Under the pieces are notes generated by a model. The model saw only the letters and a program-made list of their open reading frames with translations, ran no database searches and was not told where the DNA came from. A stretch of 18,273 nucleotides of DNA from Clostridiales bacterium DTU023 (lineage in GTDB: Bacteria; Bacillota; Clostridia; Saccharofermentanales; DTU023). Made by a program: the position numbers and the translations under genes. This document shows, piece by piece, positions 6,710 through 14,961 of the stretch; within the stretch, counting starts at the first letter, position 1, and every line of letters starts with the position of its first letter. Where the stretch lies: NCBI GenBank assembly GCA_001512945.1, contig LFTF01000063.1, forward strand, positions 24,618 through 42,890, written 5' to 3'.

Positions 6710-7600
6710 TTATGAATCCGTGTTGCTTTTTTCATCTTCATTGTGCCTGAATTGATGGACCTTAGGCGGTAACGGGGGTTGCATATTATCTGAGTCATTA
6801 GATCTCGCAACCTGTTTCATTATCCGTCGCCTGATCTGCTCTCTCATTCTCCAGTAATAGAGTCTGTGGCGCACAGATATCAATGTTGTGTCGAGTGGAT
6901 AGAATAGTCGGCCGGCATCAAAATCAAGTAGCAACGGATAGAGATTCGTTCGCCGATCGAGCGCACAGAGATAGTTAACAACTCCTGCCCCAGCCGAGGT
7001 AATCTCATCGCGCTGGCTCATATCAGTAAGAAATATAATCACATTTCGTGGCGCGGGGTGCTCTTCGCTATTATCTTTAATCATCCGTTCACACGTCTTC
7101 AGTGTTTGGTCGACAATGATCACATTCAGCATGGGATGGTAAAAAAGGAAGACACGGTCGATCGGAATAGGTCGCCTGAACAATGCCATCATCCTATTTC
7201 GCGTCATCACCGAATCGAACGGGGATTCACTTGCGCGTACCCATTTTCTGTCGATAAAGTACCGGCGAAGATCTGCTCTGGCTTCTGGCCATTTATCCTG
7301 CAATTTTGTGAATCGGCTCGGCAGACGAAAACGGCGCATCCGGTCAAGGCGGTCAAGACTCTCTTGATTTCCGGGGCGGAAACGCTCCAACTTAACACTT
7401 GTAAATAATTGTCTTGAAAAGACAAACACCATAAGTCCATATAGGACAAACGCGACGATGAAAACAGTTTTCAGCCAACTCATGGCCACAAGTACCGGTG
7501 TTTCGCCAACTTTTTTGTAAAGGAAAAACAACCCTGCTCCCAGAAGAAGCAGAATTATGAAGTGGGAGACGATATCGTGAATCCAGCTTTTCCCGCGCAT
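6710..7600 (-). CDS. Unrecognised membrane protein with two N-terminal helices
   Basis: I do not recognise the family. The 296-residue protein has two strongly hydrophobic segments (about 11-28 and 42-62), then a ~230-residue soluble part rich in Arg and aromatic residues, and a polar tail (PPLPPKVHQ, then NEDEKSNTDS). By the positive-inside rule the soluble part probably faces the cytoplasm. A predicted alpha/beta core includes PMLNVIIVDQTLKTCERMI (about 153-171), NVIIFLTDMSQRDEI and NLYPLLLDFDAGRLFYPLD, which look like strands ending in Asp, but no catalytic signature is clear. The ATG at 7600 lies 2 bases after the OsmC stop codon without its own clear ribosome binding site, so translation is probably coupled. 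It belongs to the htrA-osmC unit and precedes copA. Confidence 0.8.
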   Translation of the reverse strand: MRGKSWIHDIVSHFIILLLLGAGLFFLYKKVGETPVLVAMSWLKTVFIVAFVLYGLMVFVFSRQLFTSVKLERFRPGNQESLDRLDRMRRFRLPSRFTKLQDKWPEARADLRRYFIDRKWVRASESPFDSVMTRNRMMALFRRPIPIDRVFLFYHPMLNVIIVDQTLKTCERMIKDNSEEHPAPRNVIIFLTDMSQRDEITSAGAGVVNYLCALDRRTNLYPLLLDFDAGRLFYPLDTTLISVRHRLYYWRMREQIRRRIMKQVARSNDSDNMQPPLPPKVHQFRHNEDEKSNTDS

Positions 7601-7602
7601 GG

Positions 7603-7998
7603 TTATGAAATAAGAGTCAATTTTGTCTCCATCTCAGCCACACGGGAAAGTGTCTGAAAAACGGAACAATATTTGGCAGCGATCTCAACAGCTCGCTTAA
7701 AGTGTTTCTCCCTCTCAATGTCAGCGCCTTTGACAGTGATGTCAAGCAGCACATGACTCAGAAGTGTTGGCGGTTCTTCACGGTGGGTGCCGGTAATGTC
7801 AATCGTAACCTCGTCGTACGATAATTGCATTTTTCCGGTTATCCCTAGAAATGTTACATAAAAGCACCCGCATAAACCGGACAGCACCAAATCGTAGGGT
7901 CCGAATTCATTTTCATTGGGTCCCAGAACTAGACTTGCCCTGTTGCCATGAACAATACCATGGTAACGAGGCTCAAATACTGCGTGAATTTGACCCAT
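7603..7998 (-). CDS. OsmC family protein
   Basis: OsmC/Ohr-family proteins are small cytoplasmic proteins, several of which are thiol peroxidases that reduce organic hydroperoxides. This 131-residue protein has the family pattern: an N-terminal beta region, then GPYDLVLSGLCGCFYVTFL with C43 and C45 at the head of the central helix, and a second conserved cysteine C111 in KYCSVFQTLSRV. C43 or C45 and C111 would be the redox pair. The KYCSVFQTL form resembles the YhfA-like branch rather than true Ohr, so peroxide activity is not assured. The ATG at 7998 has AAGGAGG 4 bases upstream. It lies 20 bases after the htrA stop and 2 bases before the next gene, so it is in one operon with both. Confidence 0.9.
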   Translation of the reverse strand: MGQIHAVFEPRYHGIVHGNRASLVLGPNENEFGPYDLVLSGLCGCFYVTFLGITGKMQLSYDEVTIDITGTHREEPPTLLSHVLLDITVKGADIEREKHFKRAVEIAAKYCSVFQTLSRVAEMETKLTLIS

Positions 7999-8018
7999 AA
8001 CGCCTCCTTTATTCCGTA

Positions 8019-9314
8019 CTAAGATGATCCCCCAAGTACCATAGTGATTTCTTTTTGTTGGGAATCACGGATAATCATCAAGATTACCTGATCCCCCGCA
8101 TTGCGTTTATTCTTAAGATCTGTAAGCTGCTTAATCGTTTCAACCGTTTGACCGTCAAATCGTGTGATGACATCGCCAACTTTCAGTCCGGCTTTGCTCC
8201 CCGCGCCGCCCCTTTCAACAGACACTACAACCACGCCGGGATAGTGGAGCCCCTGTTCATGAGCCAAGTCTTCCTCAACCGTTGACACACTGATCCCAAT
8301 CATGGGCCAAACGTGTTTGCCCGTCCGAATGATGCTCTCAATAATCGGCTTGGCGGCATTGATCGGAATTGCAAAACTGATTCCCTGAATCTGTTCCATG
8401 GAACCGTCACCCGAATTGATAACTTTGAGTTGATTGATACCGATCACTTCGCCGTACGCATTGAGGAGCGCACCTCCCGAGTTGCCTGAATTCAGAGCTG
8501 CATCGGTTTGAATCAAGGCAATTGGTGTTTGCGTTAGATCGCGTTCAAGCGCCGAGATGATACCTGATGTGACCGTGCCGCTCAATCTCCCGGTCGGGTT
8601 GCCGATGGCAATGGCCAACTCGCCGATACGAAGCAAGGATGAATCACCCATCACAACGTAAGGAAGCCCTTGCTCCTCAACTTTGAGCACAGCAACATCC
8701 GCGTAAGGATCGGTTCCCACGGTTACAGCTTCGAATGTACGCCCATCTTCCAGATTGACATAAATAGAACGCGCGTTCTCCACGACATGATCATTGGTCA
8801 CAATGTAGCCGTCAGCAGAAATAATAAACCCGGAACCGGCCACCGTATTCTGTGATAAACCACCAAATTGATTGCTCACAACAACGTTTGTGTATATCGC
8901 AACTACCGCCGGTTTAGATCGCTCGACGATCTGAGGAATCGTCAACACTTTTTTCCCATCCTGCGAGGCGGGCGGTTCTAGATCGCCCTGATTGAAGTCT
9001 GGGTCAATGCCTGACGAACCTGTCTCTGTTGTTTGTGTCTCAACAGGGGGTTTGTCACCGGACTCCACAGGAGGTGCGGTTTGTGTCTGAGTCGGATTGA
9101 CCGTGTGGTCAGGACTGACAACCTGGCCCCTATTGGCATACAAAAGCACTGCCAGCCCTGTGACAGCAGAAAGTAAGATGGCCGCAACTACCCCGACGAC
9201 AATGACACCGATGGCGAGATGACTAGGATTTTTCTTATTATCGCCCTGATTGTGCCTATTCGCCCCACCATTATTAGGACTATTCTCATATAGATCATTG
9301 TGTTGGTTTTGCAT
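8019..9314 (-). CDS. htrA: Membrane-anchored HtrA/DegP-type serine protease with PDZ domain
   Basis: HtrA proteases degrade or refold damaged proteins outside the cytoplasmic membrane. The 431 residues comprise a polar Asn-rich cytoplasmic N-terminus, one membrane anchor (about 33-59), a Thr/Pro/Glu-rich linker to about 120, a trypsin-like domain with H176 in TNDHVV, D206 in YADVAVLK and S279 in GNSGGALLN, and one PDZ domain (about 335-428) containing GSKAGLKVGDVITRFDG. All three catalytic residues are present, so it should be active. Layout and size match Bacillota HtrA/HtrB/YyxA. The ATG at 9314 follows GGGGAGA by 4 bases. It is the first gene of htrA-osmC-unknown membrane protein. In Bacillus such genes are controlled by CssRS, but no such regulator is visible here. 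Confidence 0.95.
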   Translation of the reverse strand: MQNQHNDLYENSPNNGGANRHNQGDNKKNPSHLAIGVIVVGVVAAILLSAVTGLAVLLYANRGQVVSPDHTVNPTQTQTAPPVESGDKPPVETQTTETGSSGIDPDFNQGDLEPPASQDGKKVLTIPQIVERSKPAVVAIYTNVVVSNQFGGLSQNTVAGSGFIISADGYIVTNDHVVENARSIYVNLEDGRTFEAVTVGTDPYADVAVLKVEEQGLPYVVMGDSSLLRIGELAIAIGNPTGRLSGTVTSGIISALERDLTQTPIALIQTDAALNSGNSGGALLNAYGEVIGINQLKVINSGDGSMEQIQGISFAIPINAAKPIIESIIRTGKHVWPMIGISVSTVEEDLAHEQGLHYPGVVVVSVERGGAGSKAGLKVGDVITRFDGQTVETIKQLTDLKNKRNAGDQVILMIIRDSQQKEITMVLGGSS

Positions 9315-9348
9315 AGTTTCTCCCCTCTAAGGTTGTCTGGATCGACCA

Positions 9349-9368
9349 CAGTATGCATCTGGATACTG
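9349..9368. repeat. Inverted repeat in the htrA leader, possible operator
   Basis: CAGTAT and ATACTG form perfect 6-base arms separated by 8 bases, 35-55 bases upstream of the htrA ATG and just downstream of a candidate -10 element. The position suits an operator or a small mRNA hairpin. Confidence 0.4.
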
Positions 9369-9382
9369 CGGACAATCGATGA

Positions 9383-9391
9383 ATGATATCA
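9383..9391 (-). promoter_or_regulatory. htrA: Candidate extended -10 promoter of htrA
   Basis: The minus strand reads TGATATCAT, a TGn extension plus TATCAT (5 of 6 consensus bases). No good -35 box is seen 16-18 bases upstream, which is tolerated in extended -10 promoters. Transcription would begin about 60 bases before the htrA ATG. Confidence 0.35.
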
Positions 9392-9499
9392 GGATCTCCT
9401 CATGAACGTGCTATTTTCTTAACCGTTCACATCATCCAGTTAACTACACACTTCACGTTTCAAGTTTACCCTGTCCGCGAAAATGATGTTCGCCAAAAG

Positions 9500-10927
9500 T
9501 CATTGTTCGTAACCGCTGTTATCGGATTTAGTCGTGATTTTAGCGTCAGACACTTCGTCTTCAATCGCTAGGCTGTCGACAAGTTCCTCGCCTGTCTCCC
9601 CCGATTTTTCGCGGGTCTCATCCAGTATGGACGTAGTCGCTCTGATCCGTTTCTTAACCGGTTTTTTGGCTCTCAAACCTGATCCCCTCATCCGAGAAGC
9701 AGGCCCCGCATCTTCTTCATGATCGCCCGTTGTGTGCTGCTCGCCCTCAGATTTTTTTGTGATATGCGGATGAAACCGTCCACCCAAATTGATGGGCACG
9801 GCTTCTTGTTCACTGTCTGTGTCATCTATCTCCCATGGAAGCGGCTCAAACTGAACTTCACCGTCCTCACTAATATCAGAAAGACCGTCATGCAGAGCTA
9901 TCACTTGGTTCGCAGGAGGCTCCTCGTCTAGCTGTTGTTCCTCGGGCAAGATTTTCTTACGGATTGCGTTAGGCATATTTTTGATGTTCGTGATCCAATT
10001 TTTTCTCGGTTTTTTGTTCCCTATCTCCGTTCCGCTAATCCGCACATCCGGCTCAGGAACATCGTAATAAGCTTGAGTCGTATTCTGAGTATCCTGCGTA
10101 TTTTTTGTGAAATGCGCGCGCGACCTTTCGCCAGAGCGTCTACCCTCGGGAGCTCGCATCCTACTGATTGAACCCACTGCCAGCGGGGCCGGTTCAAACT
10201 GTACTTCGCTCTCCCCTGGGTTTTTTGTCGACTCATAGTCAGTTAGAACCAGGGCTTGATCAGTTACGTCTGTCTCATATTCATCTTGTCCTCGCCAGAG
10301 ATGGTCATTGGGCCAATCTTTTCCTATGTCAGCCCACTCCTTTTCTAACGAATATTTAATCACCCGATCAAAGAAATACTGACTAGCTTTGAGCAAACCG
10401 ATCGCACAAAGAGGTATCGCAACCAAGACCATCACAATGACCATTCCCTCGGCAATTACCCACAATCCACCGAGCACAACACCTGCGACTGTCACAAGAA
10501 TACCGCCCGATTCTGCTATCGTTTCGAGTGACACAGTGATGTGATTATCCACTCTGGTGAAAAGTAGATCAGGAAGTGTTTGTTTCTCAAATACCAAAAG
10601 TGGCAGAAAATAGTGGACCAGGATGTAGAAGACGAGAAGATATTTCAATACGTATAAAACAAGCACCACTGGACGCACATACACGGGGAACCTGTAATAC
10701 AGCAAAGACAGAAGTGGTGTCACCAAAATGAGGAAGACAAATAACACAAGCGAAAGTGGCCATTTAACGAACACCCAGTCAGCTTCCAGGTCGGGGAAAA
10801 ATGCAAGCGCGGCAAACGCCGCACCCATAACAGCTGCGAGAAGAACGTGTGCGCTGAAATGCCGCCGCGAACGGTATTCCGTATCGCTCCAAACAGGCCC
10901 GATTAGAAAACCTTCAAGATAATCCAT
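9500..10927 (-). CDS. Unrecognised multi-span membrane protein with long charged repetitive tail
   Basis: I do not recognise the family. Of 475 residues, the first ~190 hold about four to five membrane segments (near 27-44, 55-78, 85-112, 142-180) and the remaining ~285 are polar, highly charged and probably disordered and cytoplasmic. The tail carries a duplicated set of short motifs: EVQFEP at 241 and 357, SRMR at 255 and 411, H-F/I-TK at 272 and 388, and KKPxK at 305 and 421. The lead-in QALVLTD before the first EVQFEP resembles QVIALHD before the second. Such tails often act as scaffolds for partners, but none is known here. The ATG at 10927 follows AAGGAG by 4 bases. It lies 80 bases after whiA and 185 bases before htrA, with no clear terminator on either side. 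Confidence 0.82.
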   Translation of the reverse strand: MDYLEGFLIGPVWSDTEYRSRRHFSAHVLLAAVMGAAFAALAFFPDLEADWVFVKWPLSLVLFVFLILVTPLLSLLYYRFPVYVRPVVLVLYVLKYLLVFYILVHYFLPLLVFEKQTLPDLLFTRVDNHITVSLETIAESGGILVTVAGVVLGGLWVIAEGMVIVMVLVAIPLCAIGLLKASQYFFDRVIKYSLEKEWADIGKDWPNDHLWRGQDEYETDVTDQALVLTDYESTKNPGESEVQFEPAPLAVGSISRMRAPEGRRSGERSRAHFTKNTQDTQNTTQAYYDVPEPDVRISGTEIGNKKPRKNWITNIKNMPNAIRKKILPEEQQLDEEPPANQVIALHDGLSDISEDGEVQFEPLPWEIDDTDSEQEAVPINLGGRFHPHITKKSEGEQHTTGDHEEDAGPASRMRGSGLRAKKPVKKRIRATTSILDETREKSGETGEELVDSLAIEDEVSDAKITTKSDNSGYEQ

Positions 10928-10983
10928 ACCGCTCCTTCATTGTCAGCGAAGACTGTCTTTATAAGCCTACCCATATCTTAGTT

Positions 10984-10992
10984 AGTATACCA
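10984..10992 (-). promoter_or_regulatory. Candidate extended -10 promoter for the 475-residue membrane protein
   Basis: The minus strand reads TGGTATACT between the whiA stop and the next ATG: TGn plus TATACT (5 of 6 consensus). There is no good -35 box. It would give a leader of about 50 bases. Confidence 0.35.
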
Positions 10993-11007
10993 TTCGATGA
11001 ATAAGGC

Positions 11008-11904
11008 TCACTCACTCCCGAGCAATGAATAGGCTATCAATCTGATCTTATTAAGACGATGACTCATCCCTGATTTGCTGACTGGGGGCACCATTGCCGC
11101 CCCCAGCTCTTCCAGGGAAGCACCCCTGTTGGTAAGCCTCGCTCGTGCCGCTTCAACAAGAGGTGGCGGCAGAGTGTCAATCCCCCGGTAGCGTTCAATG
11201 ACTTCAATTGCCTCAAGTTGGCTGGCAATGGAGTCGGCTCTTCGCCCGGCATTGGCATCGTCGAAATTTACCTGGCGATTTACCTGTCCGATCAGCTCAC
11301 GCTCGCTTCGCTTCTCTTCGAATTCAAGTAGCGCGTTATGTGCGCCGCACAAAAGCAAAAACCGTGAGACCTCTTCGCCACTCGATAGGATTAAATGAGT
11401 TTTCCCTTGATGCTGCGTCTGCTTGACTGCGAGACCTGACTTGTCGAAAATGTACATCATTAACGAAACAGCGCTGGCAGAGGAAGGAGAAAACGCAAGA
11501 CGATAGCGGCCCGTTACAGGATCAGACATCACGCCACAAGCAAGAAAAAAGGCAGCAAAGACAGGTTCTAAACCTGTCTCCCCCGTCTCTTTGCACCAGT
11601 GGTCAAAATCGAAGAAAAGGGCGAGTCGTTTTGAAATCGGAACGAAAATAGCAACCGTGACATCACGCCTTCCCGTTTTTATTCTGCGCAGTGGCAAAGA
11701 AAGTGTTTTCGCAATTGTTTCCAACAAGGTTACCGTATAGGAACCGGCGACTCGCAATGTGACTCGCCACCCTCCCTCAGCTTCCTTAACTTTTCCGAGC
11801 ACAGCCGAAAATGTGGCGAAAGAAGCCAGCGACCAGTCAATATCTTGTGCATGCTCTCGGTGACGTTCCGCTAGTTCTTTGCGTATTCCTGAAGAAAACG
11901 TCAT
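11008..11904 (-). CDS. whiA: DNA-binding protein WhiA
   Basis: WhiA combines a degenerate LAGLIDADG homing-endonuclease-like fold with a C-terminal helix-turn-helix. In Actinobacteria it regulates sporulation and division genes; in Bacillus it affects cell division and chromosome segregation. In this 298-residue protein, FAAFFLACGVMSDPVTGRY (around 115-135) is the family block often seen as RGAFLAGGSVNDP. NRQVNFDDAN matches the conserved NRxVNCxxAN block with Cys replaced by Phe. The C-terminal part, from ASLEELGAAM to VSKSGMSHRLNKI, is the helix-turn-helix. It is slightly shorter than the usual ~310 residues. Its ATG overlaps the rapZ stop in an ATGA, indicating coupled translation. The gene yvcK, usually found between rapZ and whiA in Bacillota, is absent at this place. 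Confidence 0.93.
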   Translation of the reverse strand: MTFSSGIRKELAERHREHAQDIDWSLASFATFSAVLGKVKEAEGGWRVTLRVAGSYTVTLLETIAKTLSLPLRRIKTGRRDVTVAIFVPISKRLALFFDFDHWCKETGETGLEPVFAAFFLACGVMSDPVTGRYRLAFSPSSASAVSLMMYIFDKSGLAVKQTQHQGKTHLILSSGEEVSRFLLLCGAHNALLEFEEKRSERELIGQVNRQVNFDDANAGRRADSIASQLEAIEVIERYRGIDTLPPPLVEAARARLTNRGASLEELGAAMVPPVSKSGMSHRLNKIRLIAYSLLGSE

Positions 11905-12824
11905 GAATCGGCGCCCTGTTCCTCAATTTCGCGGATTTTTCGTAATCTAGTATCACTTCCCAGATCGCGGTGCAGGAGGATAACGCGATAGCCAAGTTTG
12001 CGAAGAAAATCAGCGAGGCGTTCACTTACCATGACGCTGCGATGCCGACCTCCTGTACAACCTACCCCAATGTTGAGTCGCTGTTTACCTTCCCGTACAT
12101 ATAAAGGTACAGAAAACCTAAGTAACTCTTCCTGAAGTTCCACAAACCGATGCACTTCTGAGAACTGTTCCAGGTATTCAATAACCGGCTGATCAAGTCC
12201 GGATAACAGCTTAAGTTCAGCGATATAAAACGGATTGGGCATGAAGCGAAGATCAAGCAGCATATGCGAATCGGGCGGAATTCCGTATTTAAAACCAAAG
12301 GATTGTATATATATGGTCATCTGACCGCCTTTATGTGTATGACCGAATAGGTCAAGCAAGCGCTCACGCATCTGAATGCTTGACAAGTCGCTTGTATTCA
12401 CAATATCGGTCGCCAATGCCTTGACGGGGGCCAGTTGCTCTCGTTCCAACCTGATTGCTTCAGCAAGAGAGTAGTTACCGGCCATCGGGTGGTCACGGCG
12501 ACTTTGGTTATATCGACTGATCAATGCCGCGTCAGATGATTCGAGAAACAGAATACGGACTGGTACATGAATATCCTGCAATTGTTCTAAGACAGGAGAA
12601 AGGCGTTCAACAAAATGCGGATTCCTCGTGTCCATCACGAGTGCGACCCGTACATCCCCGCCGGGGGTCTCTTCAGTCACTTCTCCTTGCGATAAGACGC
12701 GTATTAAGTCAACAACAAGTTGAGGAGGCATGTTGTCGATACAGAAGAAATCCATATCCTCGAAGTGTTTCAATGCCATGCTCTTTCCGCTTCCGGAAAG
12801 GCCTGTCACAATTGTAATATCCAT
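11901..12824 (-). CDS. rapZ: Nucleotide-binding RapZ / YvcJ family protein (RNase adapter)
   Basis: RapZ proteins bind nucleotides. In E. coli RapZ guides RNase E to the small RNA GlmZ and so controls glucosamine-6-phosphate synthesis; the Bacillus homologue YvcJ has GTPase activity and other roles. The 307 residues contain the Walker A motif GLSGSGKS (8-15), the CIDNMPPQL block (28-36), VMDTRN (63-68), and the C-terminal signature IGVGCTGGRHRSV (252-264), which belongs to the C-terminal domain that binds RNA in E. coli. Length is normal. The ATG at 12824 follows AGAGGA by 8 bases. It lies 18 bases after murB and overlaps whiA by 4 bases, so it belongs to the hprK-murB-rapZ-whiA operon. Confidence 0.96.
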   Translation of the reverse strand: MDITIVTGLSGSGKSMALKHFEDMDFFCIDNMPPQLVVDLIRVLSQGEVTEETPGGDVRVALVMDTRNPHFVERLSPVLEQLQDIHVPVRILFLESSDAALISRYNQSRRDHPMAGNYSLAEAIRLEREQLAPVKALATDIVNTSDLSSIQMRERLLDLFGHTHKGGQMTIYIQSFGFKYGIPPDSHMLLDLRFMPNPFYIAELKLLSGLDQPVIEYLEQFSEVHRFVELQEELLRFSVPLYVREGKQRLNIGVGCTGGRHRSVMVSERLADFLRKLGYRVILLHRDLGSDTRLRKIREIEEQGADS

Positions 12825-12842
12825 CTCGTCTTTCCTCTATTC

Positions 12843-13802
12843 TCAAGTCTCAAAAGGATTTTTATCCCATTCGCCAATAAGACGGACTTCCGGTTCAAGT
12901 CGAACTGAGTCCCTCTCAAATACGGCGCGTCTAACGTCGAGAAATATCTGAACGATTTCTTGCGCTGACGCTCCGCCATGATTGACGATAAAACCCGCAT
13001 GCTTCGACGAAACACCTGCGCGCCCGCGTGTATAACCCTTCATCCCTGCGTCCGTTATAAGTTTTCCTGCGAAATATCCCGCAGGTCGACGGAAGGCACT
13101 TCCCGCAGAATAGGAAGACAGTGGTTGTGTCGCGTAACGTCTGCTCGCAAAATCAGCCATCCGACCATAGATGTCAACAGCTGGCTCTCTTGTCAGCTGA
13201 AGTTTTGTTTCTAAAATAACCGCCTCTCGTTTATCGGCAAAACAACTGTGACGATAGGAAAAATTGTGCTCGTTACCGTGCACTGCCATAAGTTTGCCGT
13301 CTTCTCCAATGTAAGTTGTCTGTACGACGACGTCGGCCATGCTACCGTCAAATGCACCTGCATTCATGAATACGGCGCCTCCGACTGACCCTGGTATACC
13401 GCAGGCAAATTCTACACCGGAAAGCGAATATCTTGCCGCGAACGCAGCGACTTCATAAAGAGGGGCTCCTGCTTCACAGAACAGCGACTCTCCCTCGACC
13501 CGAATTCTTCCAAGCCGTGGGGACAGCATCACGGTAACGCCCCGGATGCCTTTGTCTGCGACGAGAACGTTTGACGCATGACCCAATACAGTCATGGGCC
13601 AGCTGCGCCGCCGGATCAAATACATTAACTCTAGCAGGTTCTCCTTAGAGGAAGGAAGTGCCAGCAGATCGGCAGCACCTCCCGCGTGAAAGCGCGTCCA
13701 TTCAGACAACGGCGCATCAAGCGTGACTTCGATCCCGTCTATCGATTTGATGATGTCAAACGCATCATCCTGTGGAAAACCTTTGTCTGACGTATGCAGC
13801 AT
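12843..13802 (-). CDS. murB: UDP-N-acetylenolpyruvoylglucosamine reductase MurB
   Basis: MurB uses NADPH and bound FAD to reduce UDP-GlcNAc-enolpyruvate to UDP-MurNAc, the second committed step of peptidoglycan synthesis, in the cytoplasm. In the 319 residues the FAD-binding motifs are TRFHAGGAADL (36-46) and LGHASNVLVADKGIRG (73-88), followed by CGIPGSVGGAVFMNAGAF (134-151). The catalytic serine is S235 in YSAGSAFRRP, and the catalytic glutamate is E305 in RLEPEVRLIG. The arrangement matches the type II enzyme of Bacillota. The ATG at 13802 is 15 bases past the hprK stop and follows AGGGG by 7 bases. The pairing with hprK and rapZ is common in Clostridia. Confidence 0.96.
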   Translation of the reverse strand: MLHTSDKGFPQDDAFDIIKSIDGIEVTLDAPLSEWTRFHAGGAADLLALPSSKENLLELMYLIRRRSWPMTVLGHASNVLVADKGIRGVTVMLSPRLGRIRVEGESLFCEAGAPLYEVAAFAARYSLSGVEFACGIPGSVGGAVFMNAGAFDGSMADVVVQTTYIGEDGKLMAVHGNEHNFSYRHSCFADKREAVILETKLQLTREPAVDIYGRMADFASRRYATQPLSSYSAGSAFRRPAGYFAGKLITDAGMKGYTRGRAGVSSKHAGFIVNHGGASAQEIVQIFLDVRRAVFERDSVRLEPEVRLIGEWDKNPFET

Positions 13803-13817
13803 CTCTTTACCCCTGAT

Positions 13818-14738
13818 TCAAGATTTGTTAAAAATGCGGTCATTTAGATCTTTCACAACATCGTGACCCATTCTTTTATTGCGAAAATTGATCGCTCCGA
13901 ATTCAACAATGATGGCGAGATTGCGTCCGGGACGAACCGGAATCGTCACTGACGGCACCGAGACTCCCAGGATACTCGTTACCTCATCCTCGTTGCCTAG
14001 TCTGCTATACACTTTGTTTTCGTCCCAGAATTCCATGTTGATAATGAAATCAATATTCTCTTGCACCTTGACAGCAGAAACTCCGTAAAGCTCTTTAACA
14101 TCGAGAATGCCAAGACCGCGGATCTCAATTAAATGGCGGATGTTCTCAGGTGCCATTCCCAGTAAAGTCGTGTCTGATACCCGTCGTGCTTCAACCATGT
14201 CATCAGCGATCAGGCGGTGACCACGCTTCACAAGCTCCAGCGCTGTCTCCGATTTCCCCACACCGGATTCGCCGAGTATAAGGACACCTTCTCCAAGAAC
14301 CTCAACAAGGACGCCGTGCATGAGACAGCGGGGAGCAAGTTCAACATTGAGATATTTGACAAGTGAACTGTAAATTGTTGCAGTGGACTCATCGCTTTGT
14401 AGAACGGGAATAGAATGTTGCTCCGCACAGGAAAGCAGCTCGGGAAATGGTTCGTGGCTTCGCGAAAGAATCAAACAAGGGATACCTGTCGCAAACAGCT
14501 TGCCAAGACAGATTATCTTTTCTTGTTTTGACAACGAATCAAGATAAGCCATCTCCATGTTTCCGATTAATTGCATGCGGTCTGGCCCAAAATGTTTAAA
14601 ATAACCAGCGAGTTGCAATCCTGGGCGTGTAACATCAGCGACCGTGATCTCCGTCTGATCAATCTTATCAAAATCACAAACTACCTTGTATCCGAAAATG
14701 TCTATTATGTCTCGCAACTGAACGCCAGTTATTTTCAT
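13818..14738 (-). CDS. hprK: HPr kinase/phosphorylase
   Basis: HprK phosphorylates Ser46 of HPr with ATP or pyrophosphate, and also removes that phosphate, setting carbon catabolite repression in Bacillota. I place the start at the ATG at 14738, 7 bases after AGGAG; an ATG 11 codons upstream lacks a ribosome binding site. The 306-residue protein has a regulatory N-terminal domain, then H141 in MHGVLVEVLGEG, the Walker A motif GESGVGKSETALELV (156-170), RGHRLIADD (172-180) with the catalytic aspartate, and the HprK signature EIRGLGILDVKELYG (205-219). Length is normal. It is the first gene of the hprK-murB-rapZ-whiA unit and has a leader of about 160 bases with hairpins. Confidence 0.97.
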   Translation of the reverse strand: MKITGVQLRDIIDIFGYKVVCDFDKIDQTEITVADVTRPGLQLAGYFKHFGPDRMQLIGNMEMAYLDSLSKQEKIICLGKLFATGIPCLILSRSHEPFPELLSCAEQHSIPVLQSDESTATIYSSLVKYLNVELAPRCLMHGVLVEVLGEGVLILGESGVGKSETALELVKRGHRLIADDMVEARRVSDTTLLGMAPENIRHLIEIRGLGILDVKELYGVSAVKVQENIDFIINMEFWDENKVYSRLGNEDEVTSILGVSVPSVTIPVRPGRNLAIIVEFGAINFRNKRMGHDVVKDLNDRIFNKS

Positions 14739-14905
14739 CGTTATACTCCTGCCAAATTGGGGTTGACTCATGTGTTGGAAATTTTCTATACGATCATATC
14801 AATACGAAATGACACTTGTCTTCGTTTGACTGCCCGTAACAAACCTAAGCGCCTCGCGCTTCCAGGATAAAAACACGATAAACGCATACCTGTTCATTTG
14901 CGTGA

Positions 14906-14914
14906 ATTATATCA
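14906..14914 (-). promoter_or_regulatory. hprK: Extended -10 promoter of the hprK operon
   Basis: The minus strand reads TGATATAAT, a TGn extension with a perfect TATAAT. No -35 box close to consensus is found at 16-18 bases. The element lies inside GTGA-N6-TCAC (14901-14914), a small inverted repeat that could be a repressor site. The leader to the hprK ATG would be about 160 bases. Confidence 0.6.
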
Positions 14915-14961
14915 CAGAGCGTAAGCCTCACTGGTTGAAAGCGACGGATCGATAAGGCCGG

